NCBI GenBank assembly: GCA_907165275.2
Contig: OU015660.1
Coordinates: 8,868,501-8,932,500 of the forward strand
Source: Zygaena filipendulae
Taxonomy: Eukaryota > Arthropoda > Insecta > Lepidoptera > Zygaenidae
Direction of reading: 5' to 3'
DNA: 64,000 bases
Within the stretch, counting starts at the first letter, position 1. Each line of letters begins with the position of its first letter. Below are positions 22,371-33,185 of this stretch, piece by piece. A program made the translations under genes and the position numbers. The notes under the pieces are model-generated. The model made no database searches. It was not told where the DNA came from and saw only the letters and a list, made by a program, of their open reading frames with translations.

Positions 22371-22549
22371 GATATAAATAAAATTAACGTGTCTGTTTGT
22401 AATTCCAAAGCTTTTCACTAAATGCATATTAAAGTACAATGATGTTATATGGAGTTAGGTAACTTATTAGGCTACTTTTATTTTAGAAAAAAAATGTTCC
22501 TGAGGGAATTTTGAAACTCACGCCGGTGAAACTCCGGGGCGCAGCTAGT
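22371..22549 (+). repeat. Family A variant
   Basis: TCCTGAGGGAATTTTGAAAC, CACGCCGGTGAAACTCCGGG and GCGCAGCTAGTT at the end. The 5' half is diverged. Confidence 0.6.
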
Positions 22550-22559
22550 TATAAAAAAT

Positions 22560-23580
22560 ATTATCTAATAATAATAATAAATTATTATTCTTCATATTTT
22601 TTATATTTTAATAATAAGCACCTAATATTTTTTAAAATCTGTGAAAAATGCTTAATTCCTTATACAGTATAGGTACCTACTCTCGCATATGATGAAAATT
22701 CGTTTACATTTTCTTGAAGACTTGACTGTTAATTGTTGGTCATCAATTTATACTAAGCAAGTAAATCATTAACAAATTGACATTAGATGCTTTTCGAACT
22801 GAATTAAACATTTATTAGAGCGTGATGAGAGTGAGACACGTGTTAATAATATATTTATTACATAAGTACGTACAAAATATAATCGCAATTAATCACAGCT
22901 CATGAATTCCATAAAGTTTACGCGGCTCACCGTCAGATGATGGTATCAATGGAACAAAACAACGACGGTTGGTGTTGAAATTTAATTGAATAATGACTGC
23001 GGGCGAACAAAGGCACGATACCTATGCGTTTTATCTCGCCGGCAACGAATATCTAATGAAAACAAATTAATACACAGCTCACCTTTTGTTTCGTTGTCGG
23101 TTGCTTGTTTGTTTCGTATTAAAACCAGGAGCCGGATTATGAATTCCATGGACGAACTGAAAGAGCTAAGCTTTTGATTTTTAACTGTGAAGTAATTCAT
23201 TCATCACTTTTTATATAAATTTATCTAAACTTTATAATAATTGGATAGTGATATACTTAATATAAACTGGTCGTGCTGTGTGATAATTTTCAAACATTGT
23301 TTTTATTAACACTAATATGTATCTACATACTTAGTGTTAATATGATAATACGTGTCATGAAACTTTTAATTTAGCTATTCAAAAAACTATAGTTTAATTT
23401 ACTCAAAAATAAGCATTTCATGGGTTGCCATTAAATTTAGCTATTTTTATATTATATGGTACTTTGAAGTTCTTTGTTTCTTTTGACACGTTGAGAGAAA
23501 TTTTACGGGACAACGGAAGTGACGCACGGAAAGTCAACGGAAGTGATGCGCATAAAGTTGGCGATGAATGCAACATTTAC
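22560..23580. other. No gene recognised
   Basis: AT-rich sequence without paired repeats. A possible short GC-balanced patch at 22900-23170 shows no recognisable protein. Confidence 0.35.
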
Positions 23581-23591
23581 GTATATTTATT

Positions 23592-23795
23592 AACGAGTAC
23601 CTCGCGGTTTCACCCGCGGTATTTTCGGACTTCCCGGGGGAATTTCGGAATAAAAAGTACCCTATGTCACACACTGGACTACCGTAACTTTCTAATAAAA
23701 GTGAAAGAATTTTCAAAATCAGTTTCAGGTTCAGGTTCAGTAGATCCACAGATTACCCCCTACAACATCACAATTCACAAGCTCCCAAACTTTAC
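23592..23795 (-). repeat. Family A repeat, minus strand
   Basis: CTCGCGGTTTCACCCGCGG, GGGGGAATTTCGGAATAAAA, GTACCCTATGTCACAC and GGTTCAGTAGATCCAC. A short internal duplication TCAGGTTCAGG is present. Confidence 0.7.
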
Positions 23796-23803
23796 CTCTT
23801 TAT

Positions 23804-23963
23804 ATCACGTGTCACGTTGTTTGTCCGCGATGGACTCCGAAACTACTGAACGGATGTTGATAAAATTTTGTAACCATTTATAATATGGTCCAACTTAAAA
23901 GATAGGATAGTTTTTATCCCGGAATTCCCGCGGGAACTCCGGAATTATTGCGGGAACAGCTAA
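23804..23963 (+). repeat. Family A variant, inverted partner of 21495-21722
   Basis: CACGTGTCACGTTGTTTGTC, GGACTCCGAAACTACTGAAC, ATGGTCCAACTTAAAAGATA and GAATTCCCGCGGGAACTCC. It matches the reverse complement of the copy 2.1 kb to the left over its whole length. Confidence 0.7.
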
Positions 23964-23982
23964 TCACCGTAATCTACTGGCA

Positions 23983-24165
23983 GGGGTGCAAAGAAGGACA
24001 TAGAGTACTATTTTCCCGGAATTCCCGCGGGAACTCCGAAATTACCGCGGAAGAAATCGCGCGGGACAGCTAGTATTAGTATAGATACGAAAATTCCTTA
24101 TATACCTACGTGCGGATTCACTCGAGCGTATTTCGGAATTCTATCGGGATTTCTTTATTGAGAGT
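23983..24165 (+). repeat. Family A fragments
   Basis: A + strand 3' piece at 23983-24075 (GAAGGACATAGAGTAC, CCCGCGGGAACTCCGAAATT, GGGACAGCTAGTA) is followed at 24106-24165 by a worn minus-strand piece (GTGCGGATTCACTCGAGCG). Confidence 0.65.
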
Positions 24166-24317
24166 GAGAAAGACGTAGTAGGTTATAATTACACCTTCAC
24201 ATTTAATTAGAATTGTTGACGTGTACTGATCAGGGTACTACCAATCAGACTTTGAATTAGATAACGCTATGACGCTTAATAACAGATAACAGGACTATGG
24301 TAGGAATTTCCGATAGA

Positions 24318-25361
24318 ATAGGGATGTGGACTACTTTTGAAAATCAAAATTCTAATTAGTCCGTCAGTTAGAAAATAAAACAACAATCAGAGATGTGCAA
24401 AATAGGTTATAAAATGTATTTAAATGCAAAATGCAAATACTTTTGTATTTTGTTATTTCAAATACAAAATACAAAATAGTTTTTCATTTTATATTTAAAA
24501 TACTAAATGCAAAATACGTATTTACAAAATGCTTTATTAAAATAAAATACTTTTAGTTTTAAATTAGATATCTTTATTTTGTTGAAAAGTTTATTTATTT
24601 TAGCCAGCTAACAGGCTGGTAAATTTACTTTGATAACTTACTTAAATTAAATTTATTTAACAGATTTTAATAAAATAATTAGTTAAGTAAAAAGAGATAA
24701 TTCGTTCGTTCTATTAGCGTTTTCGGGAACGAAAACTCACTGCACGGTAAGGTGACCGAATAATCCCGAATTCATACGAAAAGAGTCGATAATAAACGAA
24801 GCTGATCAGACCAAGTTACATTACATAGTGTTTTATTTACAGTGCTCTTTTTATATTGTAACAAGATTTTAATTGAAGATTGTAACACATTAATTATTAA
24901 TTCCTCGATGTTTACAAAACTTAGCAAAAAGTATTTTGCATTTTGCAAATACAAAATATGTCCTAAAAGGTATTTCAAATAAAATATAAAATGCTTTTCT
25001 AAAAAAAGTATTTAAATACAAAATGGAAATAGGTATTTTGTATTTTGTATTTTGCATTTCAAATACTGTTATTTTTAAAATGTCACATCTCTGACAACAA
25101 TACACACATATTTTTTGCTTTTTTAAATAAATTAAAATATACAGAGATAAAGCGCATTAAAGTTTAGGGTGAGGGGGTCGTGACGTCACTAACCGATAAA
25201 ACCGCCATACAAACTGTCCGAATAGTGACGTCACGCGAAATTTCAACTCAATATATCGCCGTTATTTTTTGATTACGTAAAAAAATAAAAAAATACGTGT
25301 CCAATATTTTTTAATAATCTACAAGACGGACTAAAAAATAAAAATTAGTCAACATGCCCAT
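24318..25361 (-). mobile_element. CRE-bearing MITE, copy 2, split by a nested element
   Basis: In minus orientation its ends are ATAGGGATGTGGACTAC (24318) and TTAGTCAACATGCCCAT (25361). The MITE is interrupted after AAACAACAAT by the 706-bp element 24388-25093 and resumes at 25094. The interior carries TGACGTCA at 25181-25188 and 25226-25233, and GGACTAAAAAATAAAAATT at the far end. Confidence 0.85.
24388..25093. mobile_element. Non-autonomous hAT-like element nested in the MITE
   Basis: Perfect 10-bp inverted ends, CAGAGATGTG (24388-24397) and CACATCTCTG (25084-25093), are flanked by the 8-bp duplication ACAACAAT (24380-24387 and 25094-25101). An 8-bp duplication and CAG-type ends fit the hAT superfamily. 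The interior is AT-rich with many AAATGCAAAATAC-like repeats in inverted order toward both ends and no transposase frame, so it depends on an enzyme encoded elsewhere. Confidence 0.88.
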
Positions 25362-25651
25362 TCCAAAATTCAAAATATGCGGGTGCACCACGGGAAAACA
25401 GCAAGGGAAGTAGTTAAATTTAAATACACTACATCCTGGTGCTTGTTTCACCAAAGTAAAAAAAAAAAAAACACTCATAGCCACTCGTACCGTCTAGTTA
25501 TATTGTATATGAAATTTGCTCAAACCGCGTGGAGAGAGCCCGAATTCGTGTCATTCCAATAGAATTTATTATGTCGCACACGTGTATGGAATCCCGGATG
25601 GTTGTGGTCACAGAAAAGATAGAAGGCACATCAAGTATCAACTCAGTTAAT

Positions 25652-25869
25652 CCTACTTCCTACTAATATTATAAACGCGAAAGTTTGTTAGAATGTATGG
25701 ATGGATGGATGTTTGTTACTCTTTCGCGCAAAAACTACTGAATGGATTTAAATTAAACTTTACAATAATATAGCTGATACATCAGATTAACACATAGGGT
25801 ACTTTTTATCCCGTAATTCCCGCGGGAACTCTGAAATTAACGCGGGTGAAACCGCGGGGCACAACTAGT
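25652..25869 (+). repeat. Family A repeat with GATG microsatellite
   Basis: CCTACTAATATTATAAACGC, a GGATGGATGGATG tract, GCGCAAAAACTACTGAATGG, CATAGGGTACTTTTTATCCC and CCGCGGGGCACAACTAGTA. It is the same subtype as 26419 and 45327. Confidence 0.85.
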
Positions 25870-25959
25870 AAGGAAATAATTGAAAACCGGTGTTGCTGAG
25901 TAATTTTCTCACGCAAAACTATTCATCACACACAAAAATTCAACACGGAGAGAAACTAA

Positions 25960-26100
25960 TCAGACCGAAGAGGTTTCGGTCGCCCTAGAGGGTGGCCGAA
26001 ACTTCTTCGGTTGCCCGAAAGATGTTCTGGCGACACAGTATCAGTGACCAGTAGGCACAGCAAACGACCATCCGTTACGTCCGTCAATCAAGTGCAAACA
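25960..26100 (-). repeat. Unclassified repeat shared with 15690-15850
   Basis: AAAGATGTTCTGGCGACACA and TCAGTGACCAGTAGGCACAG match the reverse complement of the copy near 15.75 kb. Confidence 0.5.
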
Positions 26101-26418
26101 AGAGAAGAGTTTATTGTATAGTTATTTGTTTACAAAAATCACAGTTTCAGAAAAAATTGTGGAAAATATACTTGGGATGACAACACAGGAAATTTTTATA
26201 ATGTTAGAGCATTTGCTTGCAACCGTGACGCGCCTGCCGTCTACATGTCCAGTGTATCCTCTCTAGTTAATTTATTTTCTCTAAGGTTGTAGCGGATGAT
26301 AGTGTTCCTGTACCTGGTCCCGGTATTGGTTGCCTGCAGGTACGTGCCAGCTTTATGAATGGTAAGTGAAGAGCCGTAAATGAACGAAGGTTTTCCCGAG
26401 CGGATAGCTATATATCGG

Positions 26419-26631
26419 ACTAGCTGTGCCCCGCGGTTTCACACGCGGTATAATCGGAGTTCCCGCGGGAATTCCGGGATAAAAAGTACCCTATGTGTTA
26501 AGCTATATTATTGTAAAGTATCATTTAAATCCAATCAGTAGTTTTTGCGTGAAAGAGTAACAAACATCCATCCATCCATCCATCCATCCATCCATCCATA
26601 CATACAAACCTTCGCGTTTATTAAGTAGGAT
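26419..26631 (-). repeat. Family A repeat with CATC microsatellite, minus strand
   Basis: ACTAGCTGTGCCCCGCGG, GTTCCCGCGGGAATTCCGGG, CCCTATGTGTTAAGC and GAAAGAGTAACAAACATCC, then a CATC tract (about 26568-26599) and CTTCGCGTTTATTAAG. The tract is longer than in the sister copies. Confidence 0.85.
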
Positions 26632-26670
26632 ATAAAAATTTTGGGATGAAAATTCTCATTCATTCATCTA

Positions 26671-26874
26671 TACTTCATATTATAAAGCTAAGCGTTTATT
26701 TGTTTGGTTAAACGCGCTAATCTCAGGAACTGTGTACTGGTTTAAATTTAAAAAAATATTTTTGTGTTGGATAGTCCATTTATTGAGGAAGGCTATAGGC
26801 GACACGATTCACGCTACGACCAATGGGAGTGGTGTATCAAATTAATGCGAGTGAAACCGCAGGGCACAGCTGGT
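26671..26874 (+). repeat. Family A-related variant
   Basis: The 5' side TATTATAAAGCTAAGCG and AACGCGCTAATCTCAGGAAC differs from the main family. It also carries GAGGAAGGCTATAGGCGAC, and the 3' side GTGAAACCGCAGGGCACAGC is shared. Confidence 0.7.
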
Positions 26875-26891
26875 AATACATGAGTGGCTAC

Positions 26892-27085
26892 TGGCTTTTC
26901 CCCGTAGTTTTACCGACGTTCATTTCATAGTTCTATTCTATGTCCTTTTCTGTGATACCTACCCCTGACTACGTGTATACAAAATTTCATGATGATCGTT
27001 TAAAGTAGGTATAGTTAAGCTGGGAAAGAGTAACAAACTAACAAAGCAACAAATAAACTCACATATATGCATTTCTAATTAAAAT
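26892..27085 (-). repeat. Family A repeat, minus strand, worn
   Basis: TTCCCCGTAGTTTTACCGAC, ATGTCCTTTTCTGTGATACC, AAAATTTCATGATGATCG and GAGTAACAAACTAAC. Confidence 0.6.
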
Positions 27086-27117
27086 TGTATCCATCTATCA
27101 CTATCACCACATATCTA

Positions 27118-27712
27118 GTATATAACAAAGTCGCTTCCCGCTGTCTGTCTGTCCCCTATGTATGCTATCTTTAAAACTAAGTACGCAGCGGATTTTGATG
27201 CGGTTTTATTGATAATAATAATAATAATAATTTATTGCAATGACGAAAAACAGAAATAAGTATATACATAATGAGGCTTAAAACAACGATAATATAATCT
27301 TAATTGTGAGCCTGGCGCCTAAACTAGGTTCGGAGAGAGCCCGTGTTATAGGTCACCAGGCCCTTAACTTACATTATTAAGTAAAAAAGTTCAAAATTTA
27401 ACTTAATACTAATAAAAGAAAATGCACTTTAAAGTATTAATACCAAACTACAGGCCATCAGTGTGTTGCGGTCCGCACGCCCCCATCCCACTAGACCAGT
27501 ACTTGCAATAAGTTTTCAGATTCACCGTAATTTAATAGCTGCAGCCAATCAGTGACAGTTCTCTTGCATTCATATCTGTTCTTTGGGTACAAATTTAAGT
27601 ATTGACTTGCTCTGTTGTTAATAGATAGAATGATTCAAGAGGAAGATTTATACCTAAGTATAGTTTATCCTGGAATTCCCGCGGAAACTCCGAAATTACC
27701 GCGGGGAACTGC
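27118..27712 (+). repeat. Family A-related host repeat split by a LINE
   Basis: The left half 27118-27208 reads AACAAAGTCGCTTCCCGC to GGATTTTGATGCGGTTTT. The right half from about 27610 reads AATAGATAGAATGATTCAAG to ACCGCGGGGAACTGCG. The two halves belong together in the family as I recall it; the 27210-27600 segment between them is a minus-strand LINE end. Confidence 0.6.
27210..27605 (-). mobile_element. LINE 3' end with ORF2 C-terminus, minus strand
   Basis: On the minus strand a frame with NNRASQYLNLYPKNRYECKR and WLQLLNYGESENLLQVLV ends at TAG (27493-27491). A 3' UTR with GGGCTCTCTCCGAACC follows, and a CAATAAATTATTATTATT tail. The final residues resemble C-termini of jockey/CR1-type reverse transcriptase proteins by eye. 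It is 5'-truncated. Confidence 0.6.
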
Positions 27713-28307
27713 GTGTAATTATTAATATCAAAAAGCTTCTAACGACACAGTATGGTAGGTACCTGTATAACGCGTGAAATTCGGTGCTCTCTCGAATAAA
27801 AAAAAACTTATTCGATTCAATAGTTCCATGTGGTTCCTACAAATAAATAAACTCTATCTTAATAAAGCAATTAAATAAATGTCCGTAATCAAGTATGTTA
27901 ATCCATCTGTTTTTATTTTTAATTTTTTTACCTTTTTTTTATTATTTATTTACTCAGAAAAAAGTACAAAAATTTTTACGTCAGACACAAAAACCCAGCA
28001 GGGTTTATTCCTATTTAAGTTTTAATTATTTTTTGTTTCGCATTGTGATTTTTGAAACATGTGATCGGCAAAAAAACTTTCTATTTATAATATAATATAT
28101 ACGAATTGTATCTTTCTTTAATTGTATCTTTCTTTCATGTCGTGTTCAGGTTGGCCTCAGGCTATAAAACATAGCCCGTGAAAATATTGTCCAATTTTTT
28201 TAATTAAACATGGTTGCTCCCTATTATGTAGGATTTTTTTTTTCACCTTGCGAATTCTTGTGTGGAAAAAAAATTATATAGGTATTTCAGGGCTCGCATC
28301 AGACACC

Positions 28308-28506
28308 CAACTTGTGTATTCAAATAAAGGATTTTTAATCATTTGTTTGTTTGTTACGCGACCACATCTTAACAAGTTTTCAGGAGTTTTCAGACGCTTT
28401 CAGGACAAATGGCATAGTTTTTATATGTTATATTATAAATTTTTATCTCAACGTTCACGTGGGAACTGCGAAATGAACGCGGGTGAAACCACGGAGAACA
28501 GTTAGT
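28308..28506 (+). repeat. Family A repeat, worn
   Basis: GTTTGTTTGTTACGCGACC, CACGTGGGAACTGCGAAATG and GGGTGAAACCACGGAGAACA, ending GTTAGTA. Confidence 0.6.
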
Positions 28507-28637
28507 ACCTAATATTTATGAAGGTCAAAATTACATAATCTTACTAGACAAACTATGTAAGTCAAAAGCTATTTTTTTTAACCGATGAAAAAACGGAGGA
28601 GGTTCTCAAGTCGACGCGTATTTTTTTTATGTATTTT

Positions 28638-28839
28638 ACTAGCTGTGCCCCGCGGCTTCACCCGCGGTCATTTCGGAGTTCCCGCGGGAATTTCGGGATA
28701 AAAGTACCCTATGTTCATCTCTGTACCCCTTGACAACGTGCATGCCAAATTTCATCCAAATCCGTTCAGCCGTTGTTTCGTGATTGAGTAACAAACATCC
28801 AAACATCCACACTTTCACATTTATCATATTAGTAGGATG
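28638..28839 (-). repeat. Family A repeat, minus strand, near full length
   Basis: ACTAGCTGTGCCCCGCGG, GAGTTCCCGCGGGAATTTCG, AAAAGTACCCTATGTTC, CTTGACAACGTGCATGCC, AACATCCAAACATCCACAC and TTATCATATTAGTAGGATG. One of the best preserved copies, close to the copy at 2171. Confidence 0.85.
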
Positions 28840-29049
28840 ACCATGCGTAACTTTTTTAATAGGCTTTAATAATTTTTCTGACCTGATTCAAAATATCATA
28901 CCAGATAAAAGTCTACCTACATTTTGAAATAACCAATGAATATTGCGTGATATAGGTACTCATTAAAAAGAGAAAACGTATACCTACTTAATTCCGGGAA
29001 GTAACTACCTACATACGTTAATATTAGGTACTCTACGAAAAATATCAAT

Positions 29050-29103
29050 TTCGATTCTTCGATTTCGAATTTCGATTCTTCGATTTCGAATTTCGATTCG
29101 ATT
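29050..29103. repeat. 21-bp tandem repeat, about 2.5 copies
   Basis: The unit TTTCGATTCTTCGATTTCGAA is itself a near palindrome around TTCGAA. Confidence 0.6.
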
Positions 29104-29287
29104 CTAAACTCATTTCGTATAACTATATTATACAATATATACACATCAGGCATAAAATCAATTTTATTCTCGACTAGCTCTTAAATATCACGGATAAAAA
29201 TAGCATGTTTTAGGCACTGAAGAATTTATTTTTTGAAAATTGAAATTGCTGTAGCTTGGTGATTAGTTAATTTTGACTTACAAGTCT

Positions 29288-29436
29288 AATATTGGACACG
29301 TATTTTTTTCATTTTTCACGTAATCAAAAAATAACGGAAAATTCCGCTTGTCGTCACGCCGTGCTATCTCCGTAATTTTTTGATTACTTGCATGAAAAAT
29401 GAAAAAATACGTGTCCAATATTTTTTTAATCTACGT
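29288..29436. mobile_element. Foldback made of the CRE-MITE end
   Basis: AATATTGGACACGTATTTTT (29290 on) is mirrored by AAAAATACGTGTCCAATATT (to about 29425), with ACGTAATCAAAAAATAACGG against CCGTAATTTTTTGATTAC between them. Two copies of the left third of the MITE face each other around a centre near 29358. Confidence 0.7.
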
Positions 29437-29717
29437 CGGAATCACACGCCGGAAACTACCCTATTGTACGATACTTCAGAATAAAGCCTTATGAGCGTAG
29501 GCGTAGGGAGCTACCGTAAGAATTATTGGGTGAGAAATTTCACCTTTACTCTAATGACTTCGCAATAATAGGTACTTACCTAATTCTTATTTCGTTATAT
29601 AAATTGAATTGTGTTTGGGAACACGCAATCTACAAATTTGTTAACAAACGAAGGTATACCTACACAGCTATCTACTTTATCACGTACTCACTAATAATAT
29701 CGTAATGTAATATTATA

Positions 29718-30045
29718 ATGGGCATGTTGACTAATTTTTATTTTTTAGTCCGTCTTGTAGATTATTAAAAAATATTGGACACGAATTTTTTCTTTTTTTA
29801 CGTAATCAAAAAATAACGGCGATATATTGAGTTGAAATTTCGCGTGACGTCACTATTTTGACAGTTTGTATGGCGGTTTTGTGGTTAGTGACGTCACGAC
29901 CTCCTCATCCTAAACTTTAATGCGCTTTATCTCTGTATATTTTAATTTATTTAAAAAAGCAAAAAATACGTGTCTATTGTTTTTTTATTTTCTAACTGAC
30001 GGACTAATTAGAATTTTGATTTTCAATAGTAGTCAACATCCCTAT
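29718..30045 (+). mobile_element. CRE-bearing MITE, copy 3
   Basis: TA, then ATGGGCATGTTGACTAATT on the left, AGTCAACATCCCTAT then TA on the right. TGACGTCA sits at 29845-29852 and 29889-29896. It also has the inner inverted blocks GACACG-AATTTTTT and AAAAAATACGTGTC. Length 328 bp with no coding. Confidence 0.88.
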
Positions 30046-30270
30046 TATAAATTGGTTTTTACTTGCGGATTTAGGCGGATGAATTTTGGGATTTGCCTTC
30101 GCGAACCTAAGTATATTCCGCCGGGATAAAAGTAATTACCCTGAACTTATAGTAATAAATAATGTAGCTTACTATCAATGGGATAAATGCGTTAATTAGA
30201 TACTAATAATTCCCGGGAATTATTGGTTAGATAAAAGCAGGAAATAGTCGTCAAATTTTCAATAAAAGTA

Positions 30271-30580
30271 ATCTATACTTAATAAAAGAGTAGAACCCGC
30301 GATTCTGTACATTGAATAATTAAAAAAAATTGACAGGGGGCAATAAAAGAAGAGTAACCAACCTCAAAAAAGAGTTTTTAAAATCCTTTTCTGTCTGTCT
30401 GTCTGTCTGTTCGCGATAATCTCCGAATCTACTAAACTGAGTGTCATTCGGTTTTCACAGGTAGATTGAGCTTAGTCTGGAGCTACATATAGGCTTTGTT
30501 TCATCCAAATCGGATGTCGGGAAAAAAAGTTGTTACATAAACACTTTGCACGCGGGTAAAACTGCGGGGCACAGCTAGTA
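30271..30580 (+). repeat. Family A variant, AAAAGAGTAGAACCCGCG type
   Basis: ACTTAATAAAAGAGTAGAAC, CTGTCTGTCTGTCTGTTCG, ATTCGGTTTTCACAGGTAG and ACTGCGGGGCACAGCTAGTA. The subtype recurs at 47263 (5' part) and 49463 (reversed). Confidence 0.75.
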
Positions 30581-30780
30581 TAAAATAAACAGCTAATTAG
30601 CAGAATTTTAGGACTTAATCATCAACCTTACCTACATATCTACTTAGCGCGCCTCCAGGTAGGTACTTACCTATTTGCTAATTTCCGGGTGCCAACTGTG
30701 GTGCCAACGACGTGGAAACAGCTGAACCAATTCTTTCAGCTATGAATGAAGTCTGAACCGTATGCCAACCTTTATATCCT

Positions 30781-30959
30781 AGCGTCATCTATCTATTGAA
30801 CTCCAAACGTACAATTATGAAAATCTCTTGATTTAAGCGACATCTATGAAATAAAATTTAAACTACTATGCAGCAGACTGTATCGTGGTTGCTTGCGACT
30901 ACGGCTGTGAAGAAAACTTTTCAGTCTTAAGTTATAAAGGTTGTGCATTAGATGACGCT
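30781..30959. mobile_element. Candidate MITE with AGCGTCATCTA ends
   Basis: AGCGTCATCTA at 30781 and its complement TAGATGACGCT ending at 30959 bound 179 bp containing TCTATCTATTGAACTCC and AGCGACATCTATGAAATA. No target duplication was resolved. Confidence 0.5.
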
Positions 30960-31039
30960 CAACAAATAAACCAATCTCCACCCACAATGTTTTAATTTTA
31001 TGCCTACTTTAGTAATCTACATAATATATACATCTATAC

Positions 31040-31150
31040 ATATGATTGATGGATCAACGCACAGCCTGAACGGTGTGTTCCTTGTATGACGTAGGCATCC
31101 GACAAGAAAGGATTTTTGAAAATTCAACCCTTAAGGGGGTGAAAACTTTT
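31040..31150 (+). repeat. Repeat fragment related to 55740-55925
   Basis: AACGCACAGCCTGAACGG, AAGAAAGGATTTTTGAAAAT and TCAACCCTTAAGGGGGTGAA parallel the copy near 55.8 kb. The CAGCTAGT end is missing. Confidence 0.5.
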
Positions 31151-31639
31151 GTATAGTTTTTAAATTCAGAGACATTTATGTATAGATATATATTTGGGGT
31201 TTGACGCCGCCGCAACGCCGATTTGTGATAATACAAACATCTGCATATAAAATAAATTTACACTGTACTTTACTTGTTTGTACTTCTGTCTGTGGATATG
31301 TATTTTGGTCCATTTGCATGATTAAAATTAACGTTCATTGCAATAATTGGAAAGTTTTCAGGTCGCGGATGCTCGCCAAAATTCACTAAAAGCGCATATT
31401 TTTTTACTTACCTACGTGTTTTATTGGGTCGAGTATGAAATATCCCGTAGTACTAGGTAGTAGAAAGGTAGGTAAGTACAAGAAAGGTACGTAAATGGAT
31501 AAAAAATCCGTTAGTGATGTAAATTGTGACTGATAATAAAAGCAACAAATGCTCGTGTTTGAAAACAATAACAGTAAAATGCTTAATTAGATAACTTTAG
31601 CTATGAGAAAAAAATTAGTAATTACGATTCATCATTTAT

Positions 31640-32137
31640 TCAGTAACGTCGGTACTCAGAGTCGTTTTAATGATTAAGTACCTATACTTACTTAATTTTA
31701 AGAAAAGATTTTTAAGACATTATTGCCGCAAACAGATACGTTCATTAAATTAATGTTAATTGGTATTTGACTAATTTACCGCCGCACTCAGAGTCGACTT
31801 TAATGATTACTTAGTTAAGTATAGATTTTTAAAGCATAACTGCCGCAATCAGAGACGTTCAGTAAATTAATGTTAATTGGCATTTAATGAGACGTAACTT
31901 AATTATTTAAATGCCAATTAACATTAATTTATTAAACTTGTCTGATTGCAGCAGTTTTGTTTTAAAAATCTATACTTAACTAAGTAATCATTAAAGTTGA
32001 CTCTGAGTGCGGCGGTAAGTTAAATTTAGTTAAATGCCAATTAACATTAATTTAATGCACGTCTCTAGGTGCGGCCATTTTGTATTCAAAATCTTTACTT
32101 GAAATCAAGTAATCATTAGAACGACTCAGTGCGGCGA
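31640..32137. mobile_element. Foldback with two tandem units in each arm
   Basis: The left arm has two direct units (ACTCAGAGTCG at 31654 and 31786, period 132 bp), each ending in TTAATGTTAATTGG. The right arm carries the same two units inverted (CCAATTAACATTAA at 31914 and 32037, CTCAGTGCGGCG at the end). The axis lies near 31896. No open frame. Confidence 0.8.
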
Positions 32138-33185
32138 TAAGAAATTCAGAAATTATTCAAAGTTTTATTAATTTGGAACTATACGTATTGCTTGTAAAAA
32201 TTTTAAAGTGTTACCTTTATTTTAGTTAGATGACTGTTGTTTTCGATGTTTACACAACAACAACACATTGAGAAAAGTTCAAAAGGCACTTGGGTTAGAA
32301 GTGAACGCGGTTCCTGCATAAAGGGATTGGTTGGGTGGGTAGTCTGAACATCTAACACGGTCCATTTGACGCTCGCCATGTTCGGGACACCACTTAGCAC
32401 TTATTGGAATAGGTTCTAAAAACGCCACGCCGTCTTCAAAGTGGTATGATTTGTGAGAAATGAGCGGAAAAGAAGATCCACTCAAAAGCTGATTATTTAT
32501 CATCTTATAAATCCACATAATGCGGATATAAGCAATGTCTCAGTCTGTCTGTATCTTAAATAAAAAAATTGTAATGTACGTATATTATAATTGAAATAAT
32601 TGCGATTTTCCACATCGGTCAAAATTTTCAGAGAACAAAGTTTCAATGCAAAATTTTTGGTTTTAATTAAAATAAACGCTTGTTTTTTGAGGAGGTTTTT
32701 GCCACGCTCTTTGTTAAATATATAAGTACTTAATCTAATCTAAAGACAAAGCAACTGTACTCTCAACTCTACTCTCTCCAACCCAACTATCATATTTTGC
32801 TGTGATGTTTTTGATGTGAAAGCTGGACAAACGAAAACACTTTTTTCAAATATATAAAAGAGAGAGGATTAGTAGGTAGGTAAAGATAAGTAAATAATAT
32901 ATACCAATTATACGTCTTCGCCACCTTAAAATCGCTACCTCTTCACAACACAAGCCATTAAAGTCTTATAATATCGCTTTGACCATATTTAATACATAAT
33001 ATGTACCTGCATCAAACATAATATAAGATGTCTACCATCCATGCGGTACCCACACAATATCACGTAACGGTGCGGCATTTATGAAACGACTTATTAGGTT
33101 AACGGTGGAAGTTTAAATTTTATATGGCGGAAAAATATAAAATCATCAACTTTAAGAGGAAAAGGTTTTATAGTAGGTATGTACT

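Noticed and set aside
23425..23883. 152-codon open frame
   Set aside because: It runs through two family A repeat copies in opposite orientations (23592-23795 and 23804-23963), so it is a repeat artefact.
26568..26599. CATC repeats as a CRISPR-like array
   Set aside because: It is a simple 4-bp microsatellite inside a eukaryotic repeat, with no spacers.
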